The position numbers and the translations under genes are program-made. Below the pieces are notes generated by a model that saw only the letters and a program-made list of their open reading frames with translations, was not told the DNA's origin and searched no databases. Of a stretch of 64,000 nt of DNA, positions 36,450-44,381 are shown piece by piece. The stretch comes from Rhodococcus opacus B4 (lineage in GTDB: Bacteria; Actinomycetota; Actinomycetes; Mycobacteriales; Mycobacteriaceae): assembly GCF_000010805.1 (NCBI RefSeq), contig NC_012522.1, positions 248,001 through 312,000 of the forward strand. The letters are read 5' to 3'. Within the stretch, counting starts at the first letter, position 1. Each line of letters opens with the position of its first letter.

Positions 36450-38037
36450 GGACGACGCTCCCCCGGTGAACCGAACGCAGCAGGACCGGCGTGGGCGCGT
36501 CGTCCTCGAGACGCGGAAGGGCGGGCACCCGGGACCGGGGGTCGGTCGACCATCGCTGCACCGAATCCTTGGGGGCACTGACCACCAGTTCGCCGGCATC
36601 CCACACGGCGTACGACGCCGGCGCACCCGGAGCGAGCGTCCCGGCGAGACCGTCGCGGACACCGCCCGCCCGCCACGCACCGCGGGTGGCCGCCGAGAAC
36701 GCGGCGCGCGGGGAGATACCGCTGCCGGGTGTGCGGTGGTGGACGGCCGCGCGCAGCATCGCCCAGGGTTCGACCGGGGTGACGGGCGCGTCGGAGCTCA
36801 GCGCGAGCGACACCCCGGCGGAGGCGGCGGCGGCGAACGGATTGAGAGTGAGGGCCCGCTCGGTTCCGAGGCGCTGCGCGTACAGGCCGTCGGTTCCACC
36901 CCACAGGGCGTCGAAGGCGGGCTGGACGCTGGCGATCACACCCCACTGCGCCAGCCGGGCAGCGTCGTCACCGGTCATCATCTCGGCGTGCTCGAGTCGG
37001 TGCCCGGCAGCCGCGACCGCGGGTCCGCCCAGCTCGTCGGCGACGACGGCGAATGCGTCGACCGCGGCCCGGACGGCGGCGTCGCCGATGACGTGGAACC
37101 CGGCCTGGATTCCGGCGATCGTGCAGGCCCGCACGTGCGCGGCGATCTCGTCGACGCCGAGGTAGCTCTTGCCGGTGCCGCCGTCCAGATCCGCATAGGG
37201 TGCGCTCAGCCACGCCGTGTGCGAGCCGAGGGAGCCGTCGATGAACAGGTCGCCACCCAGGGCGTGTGCGCCGGCGGTGTCGAGCAGCTTCCTGGCCTCG
37301 TCGGCGTCGGTGACCGCTTCACCCCAGTAGCCGCGCACCTCCACGCCGTGCGCGGTGGCGAGGAGTTCACGGAAATCGTCGAGTCCGGCGATGTCGGGTC
37401 CGCCGCACTCGTGGACCGCGACGATGCCGCGTGAGGCGATGGCGTCGAGGGCGGCGACGCGGGCGGCGGAACGTTGCTCGGCCGTCAGCAGTGAGCGGGC
37501 GACGGTGCGGGCGGCGTGGTGCGCCTCGAAGGTGAGCGGCCCCTCGGACGAGAACCCCGACGCCTCGCTCAGACCCGGCACCGACCGGCGCAGGGCCGTC
37601 GAGCACACCGCCGAGTGGACGTCGATCCGCGACAGGTACACCGTGCGTCCGGGGGCGGCCTCGTCGAGTTGCGCCGTGGTGGGGCCGGTGCCTTCCGGCC
37701 AGGCCGATTCGTCCCAGCCGTGTCCCCAGATGACGGCGTCGGAATGGGTGCGGGCGAAGGATGCGAGCCGGTCGAGGCACTCGCGGAGCGAACCGACACC
37801 CACCAGGTCGAGTCCGACGATGTTCAGGCCGAGCGCCGTGACGTGCACGTGGGTGTCGACGAACGCCGGGGTGACGAACGCCCCGCCGAGGTCGACCACC
37901 TCGGCGCCGGGGTGCAACGCGCGGGCCGCGCGGTCGTCGCCGACCCACGACACGAGGCCGTCGGTCACTGCCATCGACGTGGCGTCTGGAGCAAAGGAAC
38001 TGTAGATTCGGCCGCCGACCAGCAGTTGTGTAGTCAC
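36439..38037 (-). CDS. YtcJ-like metal-dependent amidohydrolase
   Basis: A protein of about 532 residues from the amidohydrolase_3 group. Metal-site motifs are HVHV in FVDTHVHVTALG, GHGWDES, HVIGDAAVR, HRLEHAEM and SSDAPVTP, in the order usual for this superfamily. The N-terminal strands (LLVGGRIYSSF) and C-terminal strands form the composite beta-sandwich. It should hydrolyse an amide or cyclic amide; the substrate is unknown. It sits between fxsA and lnt with a gap of 18 bases and an overlap of 11 bases, so it is probably in the same operon. From memory, M. tuberculosis Rv2052c is the syntenic gene. The start is taken as GTG 38037; an in-frame TTG at 38043 is possible, and neither has a strong ribosome site. 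Confidence 0.85.
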   Translation of the reverse strand: MTTQLLVGGRIYSSFAPDATSMAVTDGLVSWVGDDRAARALHPGAEVVDLGGAFVTPAFVDTHVHVTALGLNIVGLDLVGVGSLRECLDRLASFARTHSDAVIWGHGWDESAWPEGTGPTTAQLDEAAPGRTVYLSRIDVHSAVCSTALRRSVPGLSEASGFSSEGPLTFEAHHAARTVARSLLTAEQRSAARVAALDAIASRGIVAVHECGGPDIAGLDDFRELLATAHGVEVRGYWGEAVTDADEARKLLDTAGAHALGGDLFIDGSLGSHTAWLSAPYADLDGGTGKSYLGVDEIAAHVRACTIAGIQAGFHVIGDAAVRAAVDAFAVVADELGGPAVAAAGHRLEHAEMMTGDDAARLAQWGVIASVQPAFDALWGGTDGLYAQRLGTERALTLNPFAAAASAGVSLALSSDAPVTPVEPWAMLRAAVHHRTPGSGISPRAAFSAATRGAWRAGGVRDGLAGTLAPGAPASYAVWDAGELVVSAPKDSVQRWSTDPRSRVPALPRLEDDAPTPVLLRSVHRGSVVHER

Positions 38038-38055
38038 AGGCAACCAGTCTGCCTG

Positions 38056-38562
38056 CTAGGGCAGAACGCGGGGATCACGGGTCGGGGTTCGATGCTCCTC
38101 GTCGATCACTTCGCCCTCGAAGAATTCGTCGACCACCTCTCCCTCGATCACCTCGCCGCGACCGCGCCGGGGCGCCCGCGCGAACGCCTCGGCCCCGGCC
38201 GCGACGGTCGCGGCGCGCCGGCCCGCCAGCAGGACGACGACGGGGCGGAGGGCCCACCGGGTGGGCGGAATGAGGAAGAGCAGTCCGAGCACCGAGGTGA
38301 CCAGGCCGGGAACGAACATCAGGGCGGAGCCCAGAGCGACGAGTGCGCCGTCCGCGACCGCGGCGCCCGGGGATCCGTCGCCGCCCGCCGCCCGCCGCAG
38401 GCCGTCCATCACGCGACGCCACTGCGACCGCATCAGCAGCAGTCCGATCAGCGTTCCCCCGAGCAGGAGGAGCACGGTCCACACCGCGCCGATCGCGTGA
38501 CCGACCAGAACGAGGGCGGCGATCTCCACCACTACGTACAGCAGGAACAGTGCGGCGTACAT
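38056..38562 (-). CDS. fxsA: FxsA family membrane protein
   Basis: A 168-residue protein with four hydrophobic segments: about 3-22 (FLLYVVVEIAALVLVGHAIG), 25-44, 73-90 and 91-110. A charged, Glu-rich C-terminal tail (EVIEGEVVDEFFEGEVIDEE) follows. This layout is typical of FxsA, which in E. coli relieves phage F exclusion by T7; the normal role is unknown. It is the first gene of the fxsA - amidohydrolase - lnt - ppm1 run. The ATG at 38562 has AAAGGGGG five bases upstream. Confidence 0.88.
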   Translation of the reverse strand: MYAALFLLYVVVEIAALVLVGHAIGAVWTVLLLLGGTLIGLLLMRSQWRRVMDGLRRAAGGDGSPGAAVADGALVALGSALMFVPGLVTSVLGLLFLIPPTRWALRPVVVLLAGRRAATVAAGAEAFARAPRRGRGEVIEGEVVDEFFEGEVIDEEHRTPTRDPRVLP

Positions 38563-38682
38563 GACGCCCCCTTTCGGACGGCCGGGTTCATCGAGGGTCT
38601 GGGTCGACCGTCTGATCGTTCAACGTTCGACGGTGCCGATTTTCTCCCGGCCGTAGATATCGAAGCGAGCACGATGCTAAAC

Positions 38683-38699
38683 CTCAAGTTGACATTGAG
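38683..38699. promoter_or_regulatory. Dyad over a TTGACA box upstream of the secreted protein gene
   Basis: CTCAA (38683-38687), seven bases, TTGAG (38695-38699) encloses most of a TTGACA -35-like hexamer (38689-38694). It lies about 70 bases before the start at 38766. It resembles operators of MerR-family regulators, but spacing is one base longer than a SoxR box and no matching -10 is clear. Confidence 0.25.
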
Positions 38700-38765
38700 A
38701 CTCTGGCCATGGTGCAGTTCACTGCGATGGGGGTCTTCCGATCCCGCGCACAACGAGGAGCCGAT

Positions 38766-39383
38766 ATGACTCGTTCCACCGTCTTCCGCCGAGCGGCAAT
38801 CGTTCTCGCGTCCGCAGCCGCTTTGGGCATGCTGTCCTCGGGACCGGCATCGGCAGCGCCGGTCGCCGACTTCGCGAAGGGCGCCGCCGAACTGCAGGCG
38901 TTGGCCACCGAGGTCTCCCCCGCCGCGACCGCCGCCGTCGACGCCCTTCTCGGCGCCAGCGTGTTCATCCCGAAGGACGTGCTCGAGGTCGGACTCACCA
39001 CGCCGCAGGACTTCATGTACCCGTCCCCCACCCTCGGGTGCGGCGTCGCCGACAAGCCCGCGACGGTCACACTGGCCAGCGCTCAGGGCGGACCGAACCT
39101 GTTCCCCCAGATCAGCGCGACCCAACTTCGCTTCCAGGCGATCCCCGCCTACGTCGCGATCCCGCAGTCGTCCGAACTCAGCGTCGCCTGGATCAACCTC
39201 ACCACATTCCAGGGCGGCATCGTGAAACTCGACGACAAACTGCCGATCATCAACACCCCGCTGCTGTCGAAGATCGTCGACACCGGCAAGGGCACGGTTC
39301 TCGCGACGATGTTCGGCACGGTCGGGTACGCCGACGCCGTCACGTGCACGGTGGTCCCGACCGTCGGCACCTTCACCGTCTGA
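38766..39383 (+). CDS. Secreted protein of unknown function
   Basis: A 205-residue exported protein. The N-terminus MTRSTVFRRAAIVLASAAAL is a signal peptide with a twin-basic start, a hydrophobic core and a likely cleavage site after GPASA near residue 30. The mature part has no family I recognise. It has two cysteines (in LGCGVAD and VTCTVV) that could form a disulphide, and many beta-prone segments such as LSVAWINLTTFQGG. The ATG at 38766 is chosen for its GAGGAG site 6 bases upstream; a longer frame from 38709 would hide the signal peptide. It converges with the response regulator gene, leaving 27 bases between them. Confidence 0.75.
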   Translation: MTRSTVFRRAAIVLASAAALGMLSSGPASAAPVADFAKGAAELQALATEVSPAATAAVDALLGASVFIPKDVLEVGLTTPQDFMYPSPTLGCGVADKPATVTLASAQGGPNLFPQISATQLRFQAIPAYVAIPQSSELSVAWINLTTFQGGIVKLDDKLPIINTPLLSKIVDTGKGTVLATMFGTVGYADAVTCTVVPTVGTFTV

Positions 39384-39410
39384 CCGCAGTACGCTTCCCC
39401 ACCCGCCGGC

Positions 39411-40070
39411 CTACGAGCCGGGTCGAACCAGGCCCGTCTCGTAGGCCAGCACCACTGCCTGCACCCGGTCGCGAACGTTCAGCTTGGTGAGGATCCGGCC
39501 CACGTGCGATTTGATGGTCGACTCCGAGAGGAACAGCTGAGCGGCGATCTCCGTGTTCGACAGCCCGGTGGCCACCAACTGCAGAACCTCCCGCTCGCGC
39601 TCGGTCAGTACATCGAGGACCTCCGGGTCGCGCAGCGGCGCCGGACCGTCGTCGAGGAACCTCGACAGCAGCCGTCGGGTCACCTTCGGCGACACCACGG
39701 CATCCCCCGCGGCCACACTGCGGATAGCGGACACCAGGTCTTCCGACGGGGTGTCCTTGAGCAGGAAGCCGCTGGCCCCCGCCCGCAACGCACCCATGGC
39801 GTGCTCGTCGAGGTCGAACGTGGTCATCACCAGCACGCGGCTCGCGACCCCGGACTCCAGGATCTGGGCGGTCGCGCTCACCCCGTCCACCACCGGCATG
39901 CGGACGTCCATCAGCACCACGTCGGGTTCGAGTTTGCGGACCGCGGCGACGGCGGCCGCGCCGTCGCTCGCCTCGCCGACGACAGTGATGTCGTCCTGAG
40001 CGTCGAGCACCATGTTGAGGCCCATCCGCATCAGTTCCTGGTCGTCGACGAGTAGCACGGTGATCGGCAC
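39411..40070 (-). CDS. NarL/FixJ-type response regulator
   Basis: A 219-residue DNA-binding response regulator. The receiver domain (about 1-120) has the acidic pair in VLLVDDQEL, the phospho-acceptor Asp in VVLMDVRMP, Thr in VLVMTTFD and Lys in FLLKDTP. The C-terminal LuxR-type helix-turn-helix (about 150-212) reads LTEREREVLQLVATGLSNTE and SESTIKSHVGRILTKLNV. The start is GTG at 40070. No kinase gene is adjacent. The closest partner of the right class is the DesK/NarX-like kinase at 49356-50519, 9.3 kb away; pairing is inferred only. Confidence 0.9.
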   Translation of the reverse strand: MPITVLLVDDQELMRMGLNMVLDAQDDITVVGEASDGAAAVAAVRKLEPDVVLMDVRMPVVDGVSATAQILESGVASRVLVMTTFDLDEHAMGALRAGASGFLLKDTPSEDLVSAIRSVAAGDAVVSPKVTRRLLSRFLDDGPAPLRDPEVLDVLTEREREVLQLVATGLSNTEIAAQLFLSESTIKSHVGRILTKLNVRDRVQAVVLAYETGLVRPGS

Positions 40071-40247
40071 AGCGCCAACCTAACACCGCGCTCCGGGTGC
40101 GTGCGCGGCCCGCACACCGGCCCGCGGGACGGGGCGGTCACGAGTGGATAACCAAACCAAGACCTCCATTAGCCCTGGCATACGCTCGAAGTCTGCCTAT
40201 GATCGAGTCGGCGGACAGTGGGAGAGCCCAGGGATCGGGGTGTCCAG

Positions 40248-40676
40248 ATGCGAATCTCGGATGTGTTGCGGAACAAGGGTCCCGCCGTGGTGACGGTGGA
40301 TCCGGAAATGTCGGTCAGCACGCTGATCGGCGAACTCGCCCGGCACAACGTCGGAGCCCTGGTGGTCACGGAGAACGACGCCGTCGTCGGGATCGTCACC
40401 GAACGCGACGTCGTGCGCCGCATCCACGAACGCGGCCCCGACATCCTGAATGCGCGGGTCGTGGACATCATGACCACGTCGGTGTTCGCGTGCCTGCCGA
40501 CCGACACCGTGGACAGTCTCGCCGAAACCATGACTGAACGCCGGATCCGGCACCTGCCGGTGATCGTGGACGGCCAGTTGGTCGGCATCGTCAGCATCGG
40601 CGACGTGGTGAAGAGCCGGATCGGCGAATTGCAGACCGAACGCGACCAGCTCGAGTCCTACATCGACCACGGCTGA
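40248..40676 (+). CDS. Tandem CBS-domain protein
   Basis: A 142-residue protein made of two CBS domains, about residues 8-60 (AVVTVDPEMSVSTLIGELAR, then GIVTERDVVRRI) and 70-125 (MTTSVFACLPTDTVDSLAE, then GIVSIGDVVKSRI). Such stand-alone pairs bind adenosyl ligands and resemble hypoxic response protein 1 in size; the ligand and target are unknown. The ATG at 40248 has GGGG 8-10 bases upstream; a GTG at 40218 would add ten residues. The YciI gene follows 11 bases downstream. Confidence 0.85.
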   Translation: MRISDVLRNKGPAVVTVDPEMSVSTLIGELARHNVGALVVTENDAVVGIVTERDVVRRIHERGPDILNARVVDIMTTSVFACLPTDTVDSLAETMTERRIRHLPVIVDGQLVGIVSIGDVVKSRIGELQTERDQLESYIDHG

Positions 40677-40687
40677 GCGAGGACCCC

Positions 40688-40972
40688 ATGCCCCTGTTCG
40701 TCGTGGAGTACACGTACAGCCCCGAGACGTCGGCCCTGCGCGACGATCACCGAACTCAGCACCGTGCGTGGCTCACCGAACTTCTCCGCCGCAAGATCAT
40801 GCGCTCGAGCGGACCTCTCGCGAGCGGCCACGGTGCGCTGTTCATCGTCGACGCCGAGGACGAGGACGCGGTCGCGCGCCTGTTCGCGCACGATCCGTTC
40901 GCCGAGGAGAAGCTGGTCGCGAACGTGCAGATTCGCGAATGGGCGCCCGCGATGGGCGAGTTCAGCGAGTAG
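40688..40972 (+). CDS. YciI family protein
   Basis: A 94-residue protein with the YciI fold signature: MPLFVVEYTYSPE at the start, the conserved His in RTQHRAWLTELL, SGPLASGHGALFIVDAED, and FAHDPFAEEKLVANVQIREW with the conserved Asp-Pro. Members are thought to be small dehydratase- or isomerase-like enzymes; the substrate is not known. It follows the CBS gene by 11 bases with a GCGAGGA site, so the two are likely cotranscribed. Confidence 0.85.
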   Translation: MPLFVVEYTYSPETSALRDDHRTQHRAWLTELLRRKIMRSSGPLASGHGALFIVDAEDEDAVARLFAHDPFAEEKLVANVQIREWAPAMGEFSE

Positions 40973-41194
40973 AACGCCGGCCGCCGGACAGCGACGGCCT
41001 CGGGAAACCAAGTGTGGCGGGCGGTCCCGCGGCCTAGGGACTCAACCCGCGGAACCTGGACCGGGTGTGCCACCGGTTGCGCCCCCGACCCTGCGCCGAC
41101 GATTTCCCGCCAATGTGCGCCGCTAAACACTCACCGCGCGCACGACCTCGTGGTCTTCGGGTTCGGTGGCTGCGCGGCGCCCCCGCCCGCCCTC

Positions 41195-41209
41195 TACGAT
41201 GTCGCGGTG
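41195..41209 (+). promoter_or_regulatory. -10 box for a leaderless GTG start
   Basis: TACGAT (41195-41200) is followed by six bases and the GTG of the membrane protein gene at 41207. A TANNNT box at this distance puts the transcription start on the first base of the GTG, the typical actinobacterial leaderless layout. No ribosome site is present. Confidence 0.5.
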
Positions 41210-42763
41210 TCTACAGGATTGCTGAACCCGCCGCTCGATCGGTCCACCCCGCCACCGGTCGAGAACCCGTACCGTGCACCGGCGATTCTCGCCGCATCCG
41301 GCGCGGTGGTGGCGGCCGTGCTGTTCTGGGTCGTGTCCGGCAGCCTCACCGACGATGCCTACATCAGTCTGTCGGCCGCCCGGAACCTGGCCGTCCACGG
41401 CGAGTGGGCGATCGTGCACGGACTGACCGCGAACACGTCGACTTCCCCGCTGAACGTGCTGGTGCTCGGAGCGCTGACGTTCCTGACCCGGTTGTGGGGC
41501 CCGGGCGACCCGCTGCTCGCACTCGGCATGCTCAACGTCGCGGTCACCGCGCTACTGGGGTGGGTGCTGGCCCGGATCGGTCGACGACTCGGCCTCGGAA
41601 CGTTCTGGGCGGCACTCGCCGGTGCGCTGGTGGTGTTCAACCCGTTCGTGTTGTCCGCGGTCGGTCTCGAGGTGCTCCTGATCCCGGCGGCCGTCGCGGT
41701 GATGGTGTGGTTCGCGCTCGACGGCCGGGCCGCGTGGTTCGGTGCGGCCGCGGGTATGGCGGCGCTGGTGCGACTGGACCTGCTGGTGTTCGTGCTCGTC
41801 ATCGCGGCCCTGTCGCCGGCGATTCGCGGCCAGGTGCGCCGGGCTCTCGGGGGCTTCGCCGCGATCGCCGGGCCGTGGTACCTGTTCAGCTGGCTCGTCC
41901 TCGGTTCGGCCCTGCCCGATACCTTCCTGATCAAGCAGGGCCAGGCCTCCGACGTGGGGGGTTACAACTACCTCACCGGCCCGATCATGTACTTCGAGTC
42001 CAACCCGTGGCGGACGGTCGCGGCATTCGGGCCCGCAGCGCTCGGACTCGTCCTGCTTCTCCTCGCACTGTTCTCCTACGCCCGCTACCGGACGCGACCG
42101 CTGTCCGTGCCCGGGGCGGTGCTCGCGCTCGGGCTGTCCGGCGCCCTCTACTACGTCGCCTACGTCGTCCTCGACACCGTGCCGTACCACTGGTACTACG
42201 TGGCGCCCGCGACGACACTGGCGATGTTCGCCGTCCTCGCCGCCGGCATCCACTGGACCGCCGCTCGCAACACCACGGACCGCGCCGCCGTCGGTGCGCT
42301 GGCCGGCCTTCTCGCCGTGCTGGGCGCCGGCGCAGTGTATTTCGACGTCGAGGGCGGACTTCCGTGGGAGGCGCCACCCATTTTCGGTAACTGGGCCAGT
42401 GCGCAGGACTACGAGCGGGTCGGCCGCGCGGTCGGGACACTCGTCGGGGACGCACCGGTCCGGTCCCCCGGTGAGATCGGCACCCTCGCGTACTTCTGTG
42501 AATGTGTCATCGTCGACGAGTTCTCCGACCGCGGGTTGGTGGTCGAGGACCGGTTGGTGCCGCGGCTCGCCGAGGCCTCCGAGCCCGCGCGAACATTGCT
42601 CCGCGCCAACTACGCCTTCTTCGACTACCGGCTGGCACCGGTGAACCCCGCCTTCGACCTCCGGTACGGGGAGGGCCGCGGCCCCGGCGGCCCGATGTCG
42701 TGGGAGGTGTTCTCCGCGGCGCGCGGAGTCGGCCACTTCACCCTGGTGCCGCTCGCCGGCTGA
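41207..42763 (+). CDS. GT-C-like polytopic membrane protein (probable glycosyltransferase)
   Basis: A 518-residue membrane protein with around ten hydrophobic segments. After the first segment comes SGSLTDDAYISLSAARNLAV and then TSPLNVLVLGALTF. An Asp-Asp pair in the first outer loop followed by a TSPL segment is typical of GT-C glycosyltransferases that use polyprenyl-phosphate sugars, such as the arabinofuranosyltransferase AftB. The C-terminal region from about 400 is a soluble domain with two Cys (YFCECV). The donor and acceptor are unknown; a cell-envelope role is inferred. The start is the leaderless GTG at 41207 rather than an upstream codon at 41012, whose extension is not family-like. 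Confidence 0.75.
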   Translation: MSTGLLNPPLDRSTPPPVENPYRAPAILAASGAVVAAVLFWVVSGSLTDDAYISLSAARNLAVHGEWAIVHGLTANTSTSPLNVLVLGALTFLTRLWGPGDPLLALGMLNVAVTALLGWVLARIGRRLGLGTFWAALAGALVVFNPFVLSAVGLEVLLIPAAVAVMVWFALDGRAAWFGAAAGMAALVRLDLLVFVLVIAALSPAIRGQVRRALGGFAAIAGPWYLFSWLVLGSALPDTFLIKQGQASDVGGYNYLTGPIMYFESNPWRTVAAFGPAALGLVLLLLALFSYARYRTRPLSVPGAVLALGLSGALYYVAYVVLDTVPYHWYYVAPATTLAMFAVLAAGIHWTAARNTTDRAAVGALAGLLAVLGAGAVYFDVEGGLPWEAPPIFGNWASAQDYERVGRAVGTLVGDAPVRSPGEIGTLAYFCECVIVDEFSDRGLVVEDRLVPRLAEASEPARTLLRANYAFFDYRLAPVNPAFDLRYGEGRGPGGPMSWEVFSAARGVGHFTLVPLAG

Positions 42764-42873
42764 ACCCCCTGGCCGCGCGCCGCCTTCGGCTTCACCGAGA
42801 CAGTGTGAACATCGTGGCCACGCTGCTTGTCGGTGGCACCGGTTGGGCGCTCGCTGCGATGTCGCCCGAGGAT

Positions 42874-43620
42874 TCAGTCTTCCCAGACCAGGTTGTGCAG
42901 TCGCATCGCTTCGATCAGGTCGGGATCGTTCTCGCGCACAGGACCGTACTCGAGTGGAGTGACCCTGCTGCTGACACGCCGGTCGCCGGGACGTTCGTAC
43001 AGCGCCCACAGCACCAGACCGTCACCGTGCCGGGAGTCGAACTGGACTCCGGCTACCGGCTCACCGTCCGGTCCCGTAAGGGTGTTGATCCACTGAGAGA
43101 TCGCCTGGGTAAGGACACGGGGGCGCCCGTCACGGATCGCGGCGGTATCGAGGTCGGCGAGCCCGAGTCGGATCGCGAGCGCGCGGAACCCGATCCGCAA
43201 AGTCGCCATCGTTTCGGCATCACCCGGCACGACGAACCACCCGCTGATCACTCCACTGCCGGTGATGCGGGCCGCCATCCACGACCGCGGAACGCGTCCC
43301 GGCGCGATGGTGGGCCACTCGTCGTCACCGTCGTTGTCGACGATCTCATCGAGTGCCGTGCTGAGCTCGTCACTCTTGCGTGCGTAGGCGAGGACTTCGA
43401 GGTAGCAGGAAAGACGGGTGGCGCCGACGTACAGGGTCCGCCACACTCCGGCCGGGTCGTCCCAGCGGCCGGTGAACCGGCCGTCGGTGGCGAACTCCCA
43501 CGGGGTCCACTCCCAAGATGTCGGTGGGTAGCCGACCCGGTAGGCGGCAGCGCCGTGGACGTGGACACAGCAAACCGGGCCGCGGGGGGTGGGGGTCAGC
43601 TCGTGGGTGTGTTCGCTCAT
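42874..43620 (-). CDS. RES-domain toxin
   Basis: A 248-residue RES-domain protein. The family's namesake residues are visible: Arg28 in AAYRVGYP, Glu75 in SCYLEVLAY, and Ser in VQFDSRHGDG near residue 200. Characterised RES toxins (for example MbcT) degrade NAD+ in the cytoplasm and arrest growth; that activity is inferred here. Its ATG at 43620 overlaps the stop of the upstream antitoxin gene (ATGA), the usual order for RES/Xre modules. The protein is longer than many RES toxins and has the variant FDSRHGDG in place of the common Y-x-S form. Confidence 0.82.
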   Translation of the reverse strand: MSEHTHELTPTPRGPVCCVHVHGAAAYRVGYPPTSWEWTPWEFATDGRFTGRWDDPAGVWRTLYVGATRLSCYLEVLAYARKSDELSTALDEIVDNDGDDEWPTIAPGRVPRSWMAARITGSGVISGWFVVPGDAETMATLRIGFRALAIRLGLADLDTAAIRDGRPRVLTQAISQWINTLTGPDGEPVAGVQFDSRHGDGLVLWALYERPGDRRVSSRVTPLEYGPVRENDPDLIEAMRLHNLVWED

Positions 43621-44009
43621 CCGACCGCCGCGAACTGACGTGCCGCTGCGAGGACCTTCGGTCCGACGTCGTTGAGGTCGCCTTCGCGCAGCAGCAGCGC
43701 CGGTGGTTGGTCGTCGAGGATCGGGTTCAGACCCTGGAACCAGGTCTGCGCCACGGCCGAGGTGTCACGTTCGGCGATGAGCCGGGCGGCACGGTAGGCG
43801 ATACGGAGTCGTTCGACGTCGGTGTCGTTATTGATGGTGCGGGTGCCGTCGGCCCACTGTCGGACGGCCCGGGTTTCCTTGACCTTCCCGAGGTACGCGA
43901 CGAGCTTGGCGCCGAGCAGCGCACGCAGCTCTGTGACCAGCTGCGATTGCGTCATCCGCGCCGCGTCGTTGTAGGCGGCGAGGTCGGGTCGTGGGTGTGC
44001 GGTCGTCAT
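43617..44009 (-). CDS. Xre/MbcA/ParS-type antitoxin
   Basis: A 130-residue antitoxin of the Xre/DUF2384 group. The N-terminal half (TQSQLVTELRALLGAKLVAY, then VRQWADGTR) is helix-turn-helix-like; the C-terminal half ends with WFQGLNPILDDQPPALLLRE, the segment which in this family contacts the RES toxin. It should neutralise the RES protein encoded next and may repress the shared promoter. The ATG at 44009 is chosen because AGGAGG lies 8 bases upstream; an in-frame GTG at 44018 overlaps that site. Confidence 0.82.
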   Translation of the reverse strand: MTTAHPRPDLAAYNDAARMTQSQLVTELRALLGAKLVAYLGKVKETRAVRQWADGTRTINNDTDVERLRIAYRAARLIAERDTSAVAQTWFQGLNPILDDQPPALLLREGDLNDVGPKVLAAARQFAAVG

Positions 44010-44381
44010 TGCATCCACCTCCTGATCACAGGGTAAATCACATAGCCAGTACCGTCCATACTCCCACCCCGCTGATCAGATTCACAGGCACCACCACCGG
44101 ATCTCGTTCGATGCAGCCGCGGAGCATGTGGAGCCCATCCTCGGGGGTACCGGTCCACGTCCCCGAGCCCGCCGAGCCCGGGTCGCCGTCCCCCCGAACC
44201 GGGATACCCGTAGCCGAAGCAACCGTTGCGTGCATGGTGCCTGTCGCCGCGAGGAGGCGCTTCCATATGCTGGGTGCTGCGCACGCCGTTCTCCGCAACA
44301 TGGGTGTATGACGTGCGTCTCATCCCGCCCGGCGTCCGACCCACGGAGCACGCCAATGAGCCAGAAAGCTAGAGGAACGCA
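44010..44381. other. Divergent intergenic region, antitoxin / gapB
   Basis: 372 bases between two divergent genes. The ribosome sites of both are clear (AGGAGG at the left end, AGAGGA at the right). Open frames on either strand here show no family-like sequence. Both promoters must lie here, but I could not pin a convincing -10/-35 pair or operator. Confidence 0.4.

Noticed and set aside
38683..38699. SoxR box
   Set aside because: The half-sites are right but the spacing is seven bases, not six, and no soxR gene is nearby; kept only as a generic dyad.
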